Source of the DNA: Clostridiales bacterium
GTDB taxonomy: Bacteria; Bacillota; Clostridia; Christensenellales; Aristaeellaceae
DNA length: 64,000 nucleotides
Assembly (NCBI GenBank): GCA_015056085.1
Contig: SVHA01000001.1
Location: 1 to 64,000 of the forward strand
Reading direction: 5' to 3'
This document shows, piece by piece, positions 7,688-16,170 of the stretch. Each line of letters begins with the position of its first letter. Positions within the stretch are counted from its first letter, which is position 1. The translations under genes were made by a program, and so were the position numbers. The notes beneath the pieces are model-generated. The model was given only the letters and a program-made list of their open reading frames with translations. It did not search any database and was not told the origin of the DNA.

Positions 7688-8323
7688 GTGGTTCGTGTGA
7701 CAAAGAAAGCCATTCTGGCGGAGCTTCGCCGCCTGTATCCCGACGCCGGGCCGGAACTGAACTTTTCCAACCCCTTTGAGACCCTTGTAGCCACCATGCT
7801 GTCCGCCCAGTGCACCGACAAGCAGGTGAACAAGGTCACCCCCGCCGTGTTCGCCCGGTATCCCGATGCAGCCGCCATGGCGCAAGCCCCGGTGGAGGAA
7901 CTCTATCCCATGGTGAAAAGCTGCGGGTTTTCTTCCAAGGCGGGGAATATCATCGCAGCCAGCAAACTGCTGGTGGAGCGCCACGGTGGCGAGGTGCCCA
8001 ATGACATGGAAGCCCTCACAGCCCTGCCCGGCGTGGGCCGCAAGACCGCCAATGTGGTCATGGCCAACGCCTTTCAGGTGCCCGCCATTGCGGTGGACAC
8101 CCATGTCTTCCGTGTCAGCAACCGCCTGGGTCTGGCTCAGGCCGATGATGTGCTGAACACGGAAAAGCAGCTCATGCGGGCCATTCCCAAAGAGGACTGG
8201 CGGGATGCCCATCACTGGCTGATTTTCCACGGACGGCGTATCTGCAAGGCCCAGCGCCCCCTGTGCAGTGAATGTACGCTGAAGGAAATGTGCGCTTACG
8301 TCCGGAAAAACAAGCAGAAGTGA
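7688..8323 (+). CDS. nth: Endonuclease III (DNA glycosylase/AP lyase)
   Basis: 211 aa base-excision repair enzyme removing oxidised pyrimidines. The helix-hairpin-helix has LPGVGRKTANVV with the catalytic Lys, followed by the catalytic Asp in AVDTHVFR. The C-terminus has the Cys-X6-Cys-X2-Cys-X5-Cys [4Fe-4S] loop (CKAQRPLCSECTLKEMC). Start is GTG 7688, with AAAGGAG upstream. Probably cotranscribed with folT under the riboswitch leader. Confidence 0.95.
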   Translation: MVRVTKKAILAELRRLYPDAGPELNFSNPFETLVATMLSAQCTDKQVNKVTPAVFARYPDAAAMAQAPVEELYPMVKSCGFSSKAGNIIAASKLLVERHGGEVPNDMEALTALPGVGRKTANVVMANAFQVPAIAVDTHVFRVSNRLGLAQADDVLNTEKQLMRAIPKEDWRDAHHWLIFHGRRICKAQRPLCSECTLKEMCAYVRKNKQK

Positions 8324-8342
8324 TGACGTCGGGGGGGACGCG

Positions 8343-8783
8343 ATGCTGGTTTTGAAACCCATCACCATGGAGAACCTCCACGACTTTTCCGGCACGGAAT
8401 ACGACGCCATGACGGAAGATGAGCGCCGGGAGATGATCGAAAACAGTCTGCGCAAGAGCCATCAGGGCCGGTATTTTGAAATGCTGGCGGTGTATCGGGA
8501 TGATGCCGTCGTGGGCTTTATGAATCTGTTTGCCCAGTCGGAGCATATCATCAGCTGCGGCCCGGAAATCAAGGCGGATTTCCGCCGTCAGGGGCTGGCT
8601 GCCCTGGCGGAAACCCAGGTGCTGCGATATGCCAAAGACAAGGGCTATACCGTGGCAGTGGGCCGGGTCCGGGAGGACAATGCTGCCAGCATCGCCCTTC
8701 ACGAAAAACTGGGCTTTGAACTGGCCCTGACCTACACAAACCCCAAAGGCAAACCCATGCGCCTGTATGTCCGGGCGCTGTAA
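8343..8783 (+). CDS. GNAT family N-acetyltransferase
   Basis: 146 aa. The C-terminal half has the GNAT acetyl-CoA motif A (EIKADFRRQGLAALAETQVLRYA) and the motif B strand-helix REDNAASIALHEKLGF. The substrate is unknown; the N-terminal half is acidic and rich in Met/Glu. It starts 19 nt after nth and closes the operon before a shared terminator. Confidence 0.85.
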   Translation: MLVLKPITMENLHDFSGTEYDAMTEDERREMIENSLRKSHQGRYFEMLAVYRDDAVVGFMNLFAQSEHIISCGPEIKADFRRQGLAALAETQVLRYAKDKGYTVAVGRVREDNAASIALHEKLGFELALTYTNPKGKPMRLYVRAL

Positions 8784-8799
8784 ATTCAAACACACAAAA

Positions 8800-8830
8800 G
8801 GCCGTGCATCACATGATGCACGGCCCTGTT
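8800..8830. terminator. Bidirectional terminator between convergent genes
   Basis: Perfect 11-bp stem GGCCGTGCATC / GATGCACGGCC with a 4-nt loop; A-rich on the left and T-rich on the right, so it can serve both the rightward GNAT gene and the leftward secreted-protein gene. Confidence 0.8.
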
Positions 8831-8843
8831 TCATATAAACTCG

Positions 8844-10415
8844 TCAGTCTTCCTCCCAGAACAGCAGATCAAAGGACGGATACTCCGTCACCTTGTTGTC
8901 CTCGTCCGTCACCTCGTAGGCGCCGGTGCAGGTGCAGTAAACCTTCACCTGTTCGCCGGGCTGATAGGTGGGCTGGTCGGGGCTCATCACTACGACCACA
9001 TCCCGGTAGGAGCCAGAAGAGGTCTTTCGCATCGCCATGAAGGAGATCCATTCGTTGCCGCTGGGCTCCACGCTCATGACGTGCAGGCTGTAGCCCATGG
9101 TGCGCCCGGTATAGCCGTCCAGCTTGTCGTTGAGGGTGGAATAGGCGGGCTTCACGGCGTCTTCCCGGATGTGGGCACGCTTTTCGTCCTCGGACAGGGT
9201 GCGGGTCACTTCGAATTCAAAGCGGCGGGTGTTGTACTTCTTCTTTTCAAACACCAGCACCACCTTGTAGGTGCCTTCCTTGTCCGTGGGAAGTTTGAAG
9301 GAGAAGGAGGCGGAGTTGTTGGTCTTGACCTTCTTCTCAAAGTTGTTGGGGCCTTCCACCAGGCACTGCACGTCGGTCTGCCCCATGGTGGTGCCGGAGA
9401 GGGTATAGGTATCAGAAGTGAACGCCAGCGGCACTTCGTCATCAAAGTTCACCGGCAGGAGGGACTTCTGATACTTGGTGGTGTTGAAGATGACCTCTTC
9501 CGTCACCACATCGCCGTTCAAAACAGTCAGGGTCATCAGCCAGGAGCCTTCCTGGGGCAGATTCACCTTCAGTTTGAAGGAGCCGGAGTTTTTCACCGTT
9601 TCCTCAATGCGGATAGGGTCGGGGTCAGCGGTGCTGAGCACCACGCCGATGATGGTGAGGCCAGGATCGCCGGTGCCTTCCACGGTGAAGGAGCCGGTGT
9701 TGGTTTCCAGCGGCGGCTCCGAGGTGAACAGCAACATGGGCACGGCGTTGGCGGGTTTATCCAAGGTGGTGGTAAATTTCCAGCTGGTGAGGATCTTGTC
9801 CAGCGCCCGCTGATCAGCGGTGGCCAGGCTGCGGCCATATACCTGGCAGTCCAGGGTGATGGTATAGCCGTTGCGGATGGTGCGGTACATATAGCCCTTC
9901 TGATTGCGGGCGTTGCAGTTATACTTCAAGAAGAGGAAACGGCCGCGGCCGGTGCCGCTCTTCCATTCTGCATCCTTGATGGTATATCCTTGCTCGGTAT
10001 ACATGGTGCCGCCGCTGTGGCCCAGGCGATAGCTGCGGCGGGTGGCGGTGGTCTGCTGATCAATGTCAAAGAGGCGCTGGGCCATTTCATCCTCCACAGC
10101 GGTGATCTCAATGCACCTGTCGCCCTCTGCATCCCACGCCTGCACCAGCACGCCTCGGGCGGCAAAGTCCGCTTCCAGGGCGCTGATTTCCTTCTGCTGC
10201 CGGGCGAGCCATTCGCTGTGGCGGGACAGGTTGTCCGGGGTCAGGATGATATAGTCCTCTGAAATCTCGCAGGTGGCATACAGGCTGTCAAAGGTATAAG
10301 TCGCAGTATCGGCGAAGGCAGAAGCAGCCAGAAGGCTGAACGCCAGAGCCAGTACCAACACCATCAGCTTGCGCATCAGAAACACCAGCCTTTTCATCAT
10401 TCTCAGATCATTCAA
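8844..10415 (-). CDS. Secreted multidomain protein with Ig-like modules
   Basis: Up to 523 aa. A signal peptide (hydrophobic LMVLVLALAFSLLAASAFA, cleavage after AFA) leads into an N-terminal region with TATYTFDSLYATCEISEDY, then about residues 200-400 form two or three beta-sandwich repeats (FTVEGTGDPGLTIIGVVL and YTLSGTTMGQTDVQCLVEG are similar starts), and a C-terminal domain ending in FDLLFWEED. No catalytic motif is visible. Start is uncertain: ATG 10415, the MMK pair, or MRKLM further in. It has its own promoter inside the end of lepB. Function unknown; probably cell-surface or exported. Confidence 0.8.
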   Translation of the reverse strand: MNDLRMMKRLVFLMRKLMVLVLALAFSLLAASAFADTATYTFDSLYATCEISEDYIILTPDNLSRHSEWLARQQKEISALEADFAARGVLVQAWDAEGDRCIEITAVEDEMAQRLFDIDQQTTATRRSYRLGHSGGTMYTEQGYTIKDAEWKSGTGRGRFLFLKYNCNARNQKGYMYRTIRNGYTITLDCQVYGRSLATADQRALDKILTSWKFTTTLDKPANAVPMLLFTSEPPLETNTGSFTVEGTGDPGLTIIGVVLSTADPDPIRIEETVKNSGSFKLKVNLPQEGSWLMTLTVLNGDVVTEEVIFNTTKYQKSLLPVNFDDEVPLAFTSDTYTLSGTTMGQTDVQCLVEGPNNFEKKVKTNNSASFSFKLPTDKEGTYKVVLVFEKKKYNTRRFEFEVTRTLSEDEKRAHIREDAVKPAYSTLNDKLDGYTGRTMGYSLHVMSVEPSGNEWISFMAMRKTSSGSYRDVVVVMSPDQPTYQPGEQVKVYCTCTGAYEVTDEDNKVTEYPSFDLLFWEED

Positions 10416-10451
10416 CGGGGAATTCGCACATAAGCACGTCTATACCCCATC

Positions 10452-10481
10452 AGTATACCATATTTACCCTTGGGGAGGCAA
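10452..10481 (-). promoter_or_regulatory. Promoter of the secreted Ig-like protein
   Basis: Leftward TTGCCT (10476-10481), 18-nt spacer, TATACT (10452-10457) with an extended TGG before the -10. It overlaps the 3' end of lepB. Confidence 0.55.
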
Positions 10482-11012
10482 CCGCCGGATGTAACAATTT
10501 GGGCCTTTGCCCGGGGGAATGAGCCGCACGGAGAGCCGTCCCAGCACCATTTTGCGGTGGATGGGGCCCACACGGCGGCTGTCCAGAGACACGCTGCGGT
10601 GGTCGCCCATGACGAAATACTCGTCGTTTTGCAGGGTGATTTCCGCCATGTCCCGCACAAACCGGCAGTGGGCAGGGGAGAGATACGTTTCTTCCAGCGC
10701 CTCGCCGCCGATGAACACCTGACCTTCATGAATGGCGATGGTTTCGCCGGGCAGGGCGATGATACGCTTCACCATCGGCTGATGCAGGAAGGGGAGGTGC
10801 TTCACCTTTCTGCCGGGAAAGCAGCAGATGACCACGTCGCCCCGTTTCGGCGGATGAAACAGATACGGCCACCGCCACACCAGGAACCACTGTCCGCTTT
10901 TCAGGGTGGGCAGCATACTCTTTCCCTGCACCCGGGTGATGTTGAACACATACCGGCGAATCAGCAGCACAGCGGCGATGACGATCAGGTAATACAAAAT
11001 ATCGCCCATCAT
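10464..11012 (-). CDS. lepB: Signal peptidase I
   Basis: 182 aa type I leader peptidase. One N-terminal membrane helix (about 5-22) is followed by the catalytic Ser in VQGKSMLPTL and the catalytic Lys in MVKRIIALPGE, then the conserved EYFVMGDHRSVSLDSR box. The size is typical of Gram-positive SipS-like enzymes. ATG 11012 overlaps the upstream DUF951 stop as ATGA, indicating translational coupling. The DUF951-lepB pair is transcribed from the promoter at 11263-11291. Confidence 0.94.
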   Translation of the reverse strand: MMGDILYYLIVIAAVLLIRRYVFNITRVQGKSMLPTLKSGQWFLVWRWPYLFHPPKRGDVVICCFPGRKVKHLPFLHQPMVKRIIALPGETIAIHEGQVFIGGEALEETYLSPAHCRFVRDMAEITLQNDEYFVMGDHRSVSLDSRRVGPIHRKMVLGRLSVRLIPPGKGPNCYIRRLPPQG

Positions 11013-11224
11013 GCGTTCTGCAGCGGGTCGGGGCCCTGGGACACCAGTTTCTTGCGCCTCTTGATGAAGGTCTCCCGATCCAGCATCACCACACGGCCGC
11101 AGCCGGAGCATTTGATCTTGATGTCAGAGCCCGTGCGGATGACCGTCCATTCGTCGGAGCCGCAGGGGTGCGCCTTGCGCGTCTTGACCACGTCGCCCAG
11201 GCGGATTTCCACGCTTAAGTCCAT
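11009..11224 (-). CDS. DUF951 family protein
   Basis: 71 aa starting at ATG 11224 (AAGGAGG upstream). The LGDVVKTRKAHPCGSDEW start, the RTGSDIKIKCSGCGR centre with a CxxC pair and the basic KRRKKL tail match DUF951, small proteins widespread in Firmicutes. The fold is a small beta barrel that may bind nucleic acid, but no function is established. It is coupled to lepB by a 4-nt overlap. Confidence 0.9.
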   Translation of the reverse strand: MDLSVEIRLGDVVKTRKAHPCGSDEWTVIRTGSDIKIKCSGCGRVVMLDRETFIKRRKKLVSQGPDPLQNA

Positions 11225-11240
11225 GTTGAAGCCTCCTTGC

Positions 11241-11256
11241 ATCCGGCTTCCCGGAT
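11241..11256 (-). other. Leader hairpin before the DUF951 RBS
   Basis: Perfect 6-bp inverted repeat ATCCGG / CCGGAT with a 4-nt loop in the 5' leader, directly before the AAGGAGG site. Confidence 0.4.
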
Positions 11257-11262
11257 GGCTCC

Positions 11263-11291
11263 ATTATACAGCGATTTTCAGGGAAACGCAA
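11263..11291 (-). promoter_or_regulatory. Promoter of DUF951-lepB
   Basis: Leftward TTGCGT (11286-11291), 17-nt spacer, TATAAT (11263-11268). Its -35 lies 7 bp from the -35 of the divergent murI promoter. Confidence 0.75.
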
Positions 11292-11298
11292 TCCACCG

Positions 11299-11327
11299 TT
11301 GCAATTCTTGCCAAGGAAAGATATAAT
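11299..11327 (+). promoter_or_regulatory. Promoter of murI
   Basis: TTGCAA (11299-11304), 17-nt spacer, consensus TATAAT (11322-11327). The expected start near 11334 makes the ATG at 11337 almost leaderless and favours ATG 11358. Confidence 0.8.
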
Positions 11328-11357
11328 AGGGACAGAATGATGAAAGGCGGCGGGCTC

Positions 11358-12146
11358 ATGACAGCGCAGCATCAACCTATTGGCGTGTTCGACTCCGGCG
11401 TAGGCGGCATTTCCACTCTGGCGGAACTGGCCCATCTTCTCCCTGGGGAGAACTTTGTCTATTACGGCGATACGGCCCACGCTCCCTATGGCACCAAGCC
11501 CCGGGAGGAAGTGCTGTCCCATGTTCGCACGGTGATGGAAACCCTGCTTCATCGGCAAGTCAAGGCTGTGGTCATCGCCTGCAACACCGCCACCGCTGTG
11601 GCGGCTGCTGATTTGCGTGCCAGGTACGACCTTCCCATCATCGGCATGGAACCGGCTCTCAAGCCCGCCTCGGAGCATCGCCGACAGGGTCGTGTGCTGG
11701 TGCTGGCTACCCCGGTCACGCTCACCCAGGAGAAGTTCGCCCGCCTGTATGACCGCTACGGCGAGGGCGCCGTCCTGCTGCCTTGCCCCGGTTTAATGGA
11801 CCTGGTGGAGCAGGAAGATTTTGCGGGCGCTGAAAGCTACCTGCAGCGGCTGCTGGAAGGGTATCTTTCCGAGCCGCTGGACGCCGTGGTGCTGGGCTGC
11901 ACCCACTATGTGTTCCTCAAACCTATTCTGCGCCGGATGCTCCCTGATACGGTGGAAATCTTCGATGGCAATCTGGGCGTGGCACGGCAGCTTCGCCGGG
12001 TGCTGGCAGAGAAAGACCTTCTCCTGGCAAACGCAGGGCAGGGGAGCATCGAACTGAGCACTTCCGGCGATGAAAAGACGGTTTTGCCCCAGATGGAACG
12101 TCTGCTGGAGAGGGCCCGGAGCCTCGTATTGTCGGAAATCGACTGA
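11358..12146 (+). CDS. murI: Glutamate racemase
   Basis: 262 aa. Converts L- to D-glutamate for peptidoglycan. The two catalytic Cys are in VVIACNTATA and VVLGCTHYVFL, with GVFDSGVGGIS at the N-terminus and YYGDTAHAPYG in the substrate loop, all standard for MurI. ATG 11358 follows a GGCGG-type ribosome site; ATG 11337 is in frame but lies at the predicted transcription start. Monocistronic, ended by the hairpin at 12195. Confidence 0.94.
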   Translation: MTAQHQPIGVFDSGVGGISTLAELAHLLPGENFVYYGDTAHAPYGTKPREEVLSHVRTVMETLLHRQVKAVVIACNTATAVAAADLRARYDLPIIGMEPALKPASEHRRQGRVLVLATPVTLTQEKFARLYDRYGEGAVLLPCPGLMDLVEQEDFAGAESYLQRLLEGYLSEPLDAVVLGCTHYVFLKPILRRMLPDTVEIFDGNLGVARQLRRVLAEKDLLLANAGQGSIELSTSGDEKTVLPQMERLLERARSLVLSEID

Positions 12147-12194
12147 AACGCCCTCTGATTTTGTGAGAGTCTATATAAAATTCAAAAAAAGAAC

Positions 12195-12225
12195 AGAAAG
12201 GCTGTCATTTACGGCTTTTCTTTTG
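12195..12225 (+). terminator. Terminator of murI
   Basis: 11-bp stem AGAAAGGCTGT (12195-12205) / ACGGCTTTTCT (12211-12221) with two G-U pairs, a 5-nt loop, then TTT. Confidence 0.65.
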
Positions 12226-12233
12226 CCAATTTT

Positions 12234-12244
12234 TATGGTATAAT
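12234..12244 (+). promoter_or_regulatory. Extended -10 promoter of the EF-G-like gene
   Basis: TGGTATAAT (12236-12244) is an extended -10 box with a weak T-rich -35. It gives a leader of about 170 nt that contains a TTTTCGCT / AGCGAAAA hairpin. Confidence 0.6.
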
Positions 12245-12361
12245 GCAAGACATGGTATACAGGTGCACTGTGGCTGATTCTTTCATAATTCCATTTTCGC
12301 TTCACTCCCCGGGAGAACCCGCAGCGAAAAGGCTGATTTCATCCTCCAAAGGGTGCAATCG

Positions 12362-12421
12362 ATGGTAAGAGAAGCACTGGGCATCTGGGATATTCGTCAA
12401 AATGAACAGGAGGAATCGTAA
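12362..12421 (+). CDS. Possible 19-aa leader peptide upstream of the EF-G-like gene
   Basis: ATG 12362, preceded by AAAGGGTG, opens a 19-codon frame (MVREALGIWDIRQNEQEES) ending at TAA 12419-12421, one base before the ATG of the EF-G-like gene. The AGGAGG of the downstream gene lies inside this frame, so translation of the leader would control or couple to it. It may be chance; no similarity known. Confidence 0.3.
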   Translation: MVREALGIWDIRQNEQEES

Positions 12422-12422
12422 C

Positions 12423-14510
12423 ATGGCTGAGTACATCACGACCAATATCAGGAACATCGCCCTCATGGGTCACGGCGGCGAGGGCAAGACGACGCTGACC
12501 GAGGCTATGCTCTTCGCCGCGGGCATTATCGACCGTCAGGGCAAGGTGGAAGACGGTACCACCACCACTGACTTCGAACAGGAAGAAATCAAGCGTGGCT
12601 GCTCCATCAGCGCCGCCTGCGCCCCCATCGACTGGAACGACAAGATGCTCAACATCATCGACGTGCCCGGCTATTTCGATTTTATCGGCGAAATGGTCGG
12701 CCCGCTGCGTGTGGTGGAAAGCGCCTGCATCGTGGTCAGCGGCGTCACCGGCTTCAACGTGGGCGCTGAAAAGGCCTTCAAGAACGCCGTCAAGCAGGGC
12801 GTTGGCCGTATGTTCGTCATTAACCAGATGGACCGCGACCATGCCAACTTCGACCGTGTCACCCAGCAGCTGCGTGACCGTCACGGCTCCTGCGTGGTGC
12901 CTGTGCTGATGCCCATCGGCGAAGGCCCCGAATTCCGCGGCGTCATCAACGTTCTGGAAAAGAAGGCCTACGAAGGCGCTTACTCCAAGAGCCACGAAGT
13001 CCCCATGCCCGACAACATGAAGGACAAGGTGGAAAAGGCTTTCGAATACCTCACCGAGCAGGCCGCCGCTGCGGATGACGACCTGATGATGAAGTATCTG
13101 GAAGAAGGCGAACTGAACTACGATGAAATCCTCATCGGCTTCCGCAAGGGCATGAAGAACGGCGACATCGTTCCCGTGTGTGCCTGCTCCGCCCTCACCG
13201 GCGTTGGCGTCACCCGCATGATGGACCTGATGGCTAAGTACCTGCCCTCTCCCGCTCATGAAGGCATCGAGCATGACGGCTTCAACCCCCGTACCGGCGA
13301 AGCTCAGGTCCGCACCTGCAAGGACGACCAGCCCTTCTCCGCCTTCATCTACAAGACCATCGCTGACCCCTTCGTGGGCAAGCTGTCCCTGTTCCGCATC
13401 TTCTCCGGCGTCCTCACGCCCCAGACGATCCTCTACAACGTCAACAAGGACAAGACCGAAAAGTCTTCCGGCCTGTACATTCTCCGTGGCAAGAAGCAGG
13501 TGTCCAAGCAGACCCTGCACGCCGGCGATCTGGGCGCTTTCTCCAAGCTCCAGTATACCTCTACCGGCGACACCCTGGCGGATTATCAGAATCCCATCCA
13601 GTATCCCGGCCTGGTCTATCCCACTCCCTGCATGAGCAAGGCTGTCTACGCCTCCAAGCAGGGCGAAGAAGACAAGATCTTCTCCGGCCTGAGCCGCCTG
13701 ATGGAAGAAGATCCCTCCATCGTCATCGAGAAGAACACTGAGACCACGGAGACCCTGCTTTCCGGCCAGGGCGAAATGCATCTGGAAGTCATCCGCAACC
13801 GCCTGCTGAACAAGTTTGGCGCCAATGCCATCCTGCAGGATCCCAAGATCCCCTACCGTGAGACCATCCGCAAGGCCGTCAAGGTTCAGGGCCGTCACAA
13901 GAAGCAGTCCGGCGGCCACGGCCAGTTCGGCGACGTGTGGATCGAGTTCTCTCCCATCCTGGACGAAGACGTGGACTTCGAGTTCGTGGATGCCGTTGTC
14001 GGCGGCGTGGTGCCCCGCAACTTCATCCCCTCCGTCGAAAAGGGCCTGCGTGACAACCTGGTTCACGGCGTGCTGGCGGGCTATCCCATGGTGCATCTGC
14101 GCGCCAAGCTCTACGATGGCTCCTATCACCCCGTTGACTCCTCCGAAATGGCCTTCAAGACCGCTGCCCGCATCGCCTATAAGAAGGGCTGCGCCGACGC
14201 CTCTCCCGTGCTGCTGGAGCCCATCATGCACGTGGAAGTCACCGTGCCCGACGAGTACATGGGCGACATCATGGGTGACATGAATAAGCGCCGCGGCCGC
14301 ATCATCGGCATGACCCAGACCGATGGTCAGCAGCGTGTGGAAGCCGAAGCGCCCCAGTCCGAAATGTTCAAGTATGCCACCGACCTGCGTTCCATGACCC
14401 AGGCCCGCGGCTCCTTCACCATGACCTTCGAGCGTTATGAAGAAGTGCCCGCCAACGTGGCTGAAAAGATCATCGCCAACGCCGGCAAGTTCGACGAAGA
14501 CGAGGATTGA
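12423..14510 (+). CDS. Elongation factor G-like GTPase (EF-G2 type)
   Basis: 695 aa with all five EF-G domains. The GTPase motifs differ from housekeeping EF-G: G1 is GHGGEGKTTLTEAM (not GHVDHGKT), G3 is DVPGYFDF (not DTPGHVDF, so the catalytic His is Tyr), and G4 is NQMD (not NKMD). These substitutions fit the EF-G2/FusA2 paralogue group, in which ribosome-stimulated GTPase activity may be weak or changed. The C-terminal domain (MNKRRGRIIGMTQ) is intact. Start ATG 12423 has AGGAGG upstream. It stands alone, away from rpsL/rpsG/tuf, supporting a paralogue. The role is unknown. Confidence 0.9.
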   Translation: MAEYITTNIRNIALMGHGGEGKTTLTEAMLFAAGIIDRQGKVEDGTTTTDFEQEEIKRGCSISAACAPIDWNDKMLNIIDVPGYFDFIGEMVGPLRVVESACIVVSGVTGFNVGAEKAFKNAVKQGVGRMFVINQMDRDHANFDRVTQQLRDRHGSCVVPVLMPIGEGPEFRGVINVLEKKAYEGAYSKSHEVPMPDNMKDKVEKAFEYLTEQAAAADDDLMMKYLEEGELNYDEILIGFRKGMKNGDIVPVCACSALTGVGVTRMMDLMAKYLPSPAHEGIEHDGFNPRTGEAQVRTCKDDQPFSAFIYKTIADPFVGKLSLFRIFSGVLTPQTILYNVNKDKTEKSSGLYILRGKKQVSKQTLHAGDLGAFSKLQYTSTGDTLADYQNPIQYPGLVYPTPCMSKAVYASKQGEEDKIFSGLSRLMEEDPSIVIEKNTETTETLLSGQGEMHLEVIRNRLLNKFGANAILQDPKIPYRETIRKAVKVQGRHKKQSGGHGQFGDVWIEFSPILDEDVDFEFVDAVVGGVVPRNFIPSVEKGLRDNLVHGVLAGYPMVHLRAKLYDGSYHPVDSSEMAFKTAARIAYKKGCADASPVLLEPIMHVEVTVPDEYMGDIMGDMNKRRGRIIGMTQTDGQQRVEAEAPQSEMFKYATDLRSMTQARGSFTMTFERYEEVPANVAEKIIANAGKFDEDED

Positions 14511-14524
14511 TCCCCAAAAACCAG

Positions 14525-14556
14525 CAGGAGTGCCTGAAAAGGCACTCCTGTATTTT
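14525..14556 (+). terminator. Terminator of the EF-G-like gene
   Basis: Perfect 10-bp stem CAGGAGTGCC / GGCACTCCTG with a 6-nt loop, followed by TATTTT. Confidence 0.85.
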
Positions 14557-14732
14557 GTGGGGATTTTGTCATCAAAAGAGCCCCTCATCAGTGGGGGTGA
14601 TGGAAAGGATGAACTTCTCCTTCATTGTATAACAGGTAAATAGCGAAACCACAAGCCTTGGCTGGCTTGCAGTTTTGTGCACTACTGTGATAGAAAAAAG
14701 CGATAAACTTGAATTTGACAAGGAGAACACAT

Positions 14733-15095
14733 ATGAAATACAAAGGAACGCTTATTGTTGTTAAAGACTGTAACTGTGCGTTAAAGTTCTATAGTGATAT
14801 GTTTGGGTTTCAACTGCTTCAAGACAACGATGGGAATATGGAATTGACGAATAATATATATTTACAGGAATTGGGATACTGGGAACAATTCACAAAAAGA
14901 AGAGCTATTCCAAACAGCAATCAATCTGAGTTGTATTTTGAAGAACCTAACATAGAACAATTTGTAGAGCGTCTTGAAACGCTTTATCCTGAAATTGAAT
15001 ATGTCAATCACCTGATGACACACAGCTGGGGACAAAAGGTGGTTCGATTCTACGATTTGGATGGTAACTTAATTGAAGTAGGAACACCGGTATAA
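14733..15095 (+). CDS. VOC (glyoxalase/bleomycin-resistance-like) family protein
   Basis: 120 aa, one vicinal-oxygen-chelate module. A beta-alpha start (KYKGTLIVVKDCNCALKFYSDMFGF) is followed by a C-terminal VRFYDLDGNLIEVGTPV with the usual Glu metal ligand. Substrate unknown. ATG 14733 is preceded by AAGGAG. The gene is clearly richer in A and T than its neighbours and uses AT-ending codons, which suggests recent acquisition. Confidence 0.85.
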   Translation: MKYKGTLIVVKDCNCALKFYSDMFGFQLLQDNDGNMELTNNIYLQELGYWEQFTKRRAIPNSNQSELYFEEPNIEQFVERLETLYPEIEYVNHLMTHSWGQKVVRFYDLDGNLIEVGTPV

Positions 15096-15194
15096 TCAAC
15101 AAATTCCAATTTGGCGAGCAGCCCAAAATCCACAGGAGGGCGCAATTATACGCACTGTGCCAGTGCATTGCGTTTGTACAGCTACATAAGCAAG

Positions 15195-15230
15195 ACGAGC
15201 ATCCGGTATGTACACCGGATGCTCGTTTGT
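15195..15230 (+). terminator. Terminator after the VOC gene
   Basis: 13-bp perfect inverted repeat ACGAGCATCCGGT / ACCGGATGCTCGT followed by TTGTTC. The stretch 15096-15302 holds this and a second weak CCCTC/GAGGG hairpin with TTTTT (15261-15285), nothing else seen. Confidence 0.75.
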
Positions 15231-15302
15231 TCATTGCTGGATAAATGGTTCCTTAAGAACTCCCTCGCCAAAGAGGGGCGTTTTTCTGATTGAGTTGTTG
15301 CA

Positions 15303-16124
15303 TCACGGTGCTTCGTCCTTCAGCAGCACGTCCAATTCAGTGTGCTCCTCGATGAGACTGTCGTAAGTCGTGCGGCTGAACCATTTTTCTTCCACAAAAT
15401 CATCCTGAAAGGCGTCAATGACCTTTTGGGCGATACGGAACTGGGACTGCGCCTTTTCCTCTTCGCCTTTTTCCTGAAGCCGTTTCCCGGAGACAATCAG
15501 CATACAGACGAGGTCATCGGCGGAAATGTACTTTTGTTTCAGGGCAGCCTCGTAACTGTCGTCGCCCTTGAGCAGGGAAGCCATCAGTTCCAGCTTGCTG
15601 AAATAGAATTCCGGGATCATTTCCAGCGTGGGCCTGATGAGGTCATGCTGGCTGTTTTCCTCATAGCACGATGCAAGAATCCGGCAGGCGTCGTATTTGA
15701 CGGAATCATCCTTGGCCGATTCAATCAGCGTCTTGCACAGGGAGATCACTTCGGCGGCTCGTTCCTTGTAATCAAGGGTATAGAGCAGATTGTTGAGAAT
15801 GATGTCATTGCCGGGGAAGCGCCGCAGGCCGTCCCGCAGCATCTGCTCAGACTTGGCGGGATCGGAAAAGCGATACTGATACGCCTGCGTGCAGATTTCA
15901 TCCACCTGCTTTTCCAGTTCAAAGAGGTTAAAATCAAACAGTTCGTCTGTGGAAACGCCAAAGAAGGACGCAATGGCGGGAATCATGGTCACATCAGGCA
16001 TGGTGTTGCCGTTTTCCCATTTGGACACCGCCTGGAAAGACACTCCCAGATAATTCGCAAAAACCTCCTGGGAGATGTTCTTCTGCTTTCTGAACTGCTT
16101 GATTTTTGCTCCAAGGTTGATCAT
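15303..16124 (-). CDS. XRE-family transcriptional regulator with helical repeat domain
   Basis: 273 aa. Residues 4-60 are a Cro/CI-type helix-turn-helix (KIKQFRKQKNISQEVFANYL, SFQAVSKWENG). The remainder is all-helical with TPR-like repeats (PAKSEQMLRDGLRRFPGNDIILNNLLYTL), as in RRNPP-like or stress regulators of Firmicutes. The target is unknown; it is monocistronic from the promoter at 16171-16199, near the AT-rich VOC gene. Confidence 0.85.
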   Translation of the reverse strand: MINLGAKIKQFRKQKNISQEVFANYLGVSFQAVSKWENGNTMPDVTMIPAIASFFGVSTDELFDFNLFELEKQVDEICTQAYQYRFSDPAKSEQMLRDGLRRFPGNDIILNNLLYTLDYKERAAEVISLCKTLIESAKDDSVKYDACRILASCYEENSQHDLIRPTLEMIPEFYFSKLELMASLLKGDDSYEAALKQKYISADDLVCMLIVSGKRLQEKGEEEKAQSQFRIAQKVIDAFQDDFVEEKWFSRTTYDSLIEEHTELDVLLKDEAP

Positions 16125-16170
16125 ACATATTCCTCCAAAATCATTTTGGATGAGCGCTTATCCAGTTTCC

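Noticed and set aside
11337-11357. Upstream ATG pair as murI start
   Set aside because: It lies only about 10 nt after the -10 box, so no leader or RBS would be transcribed.
15111-15293. A 60-aa frame after the VOC gene
   Set aside because: It spans a terminator hairpin and has no RBS or coding character.
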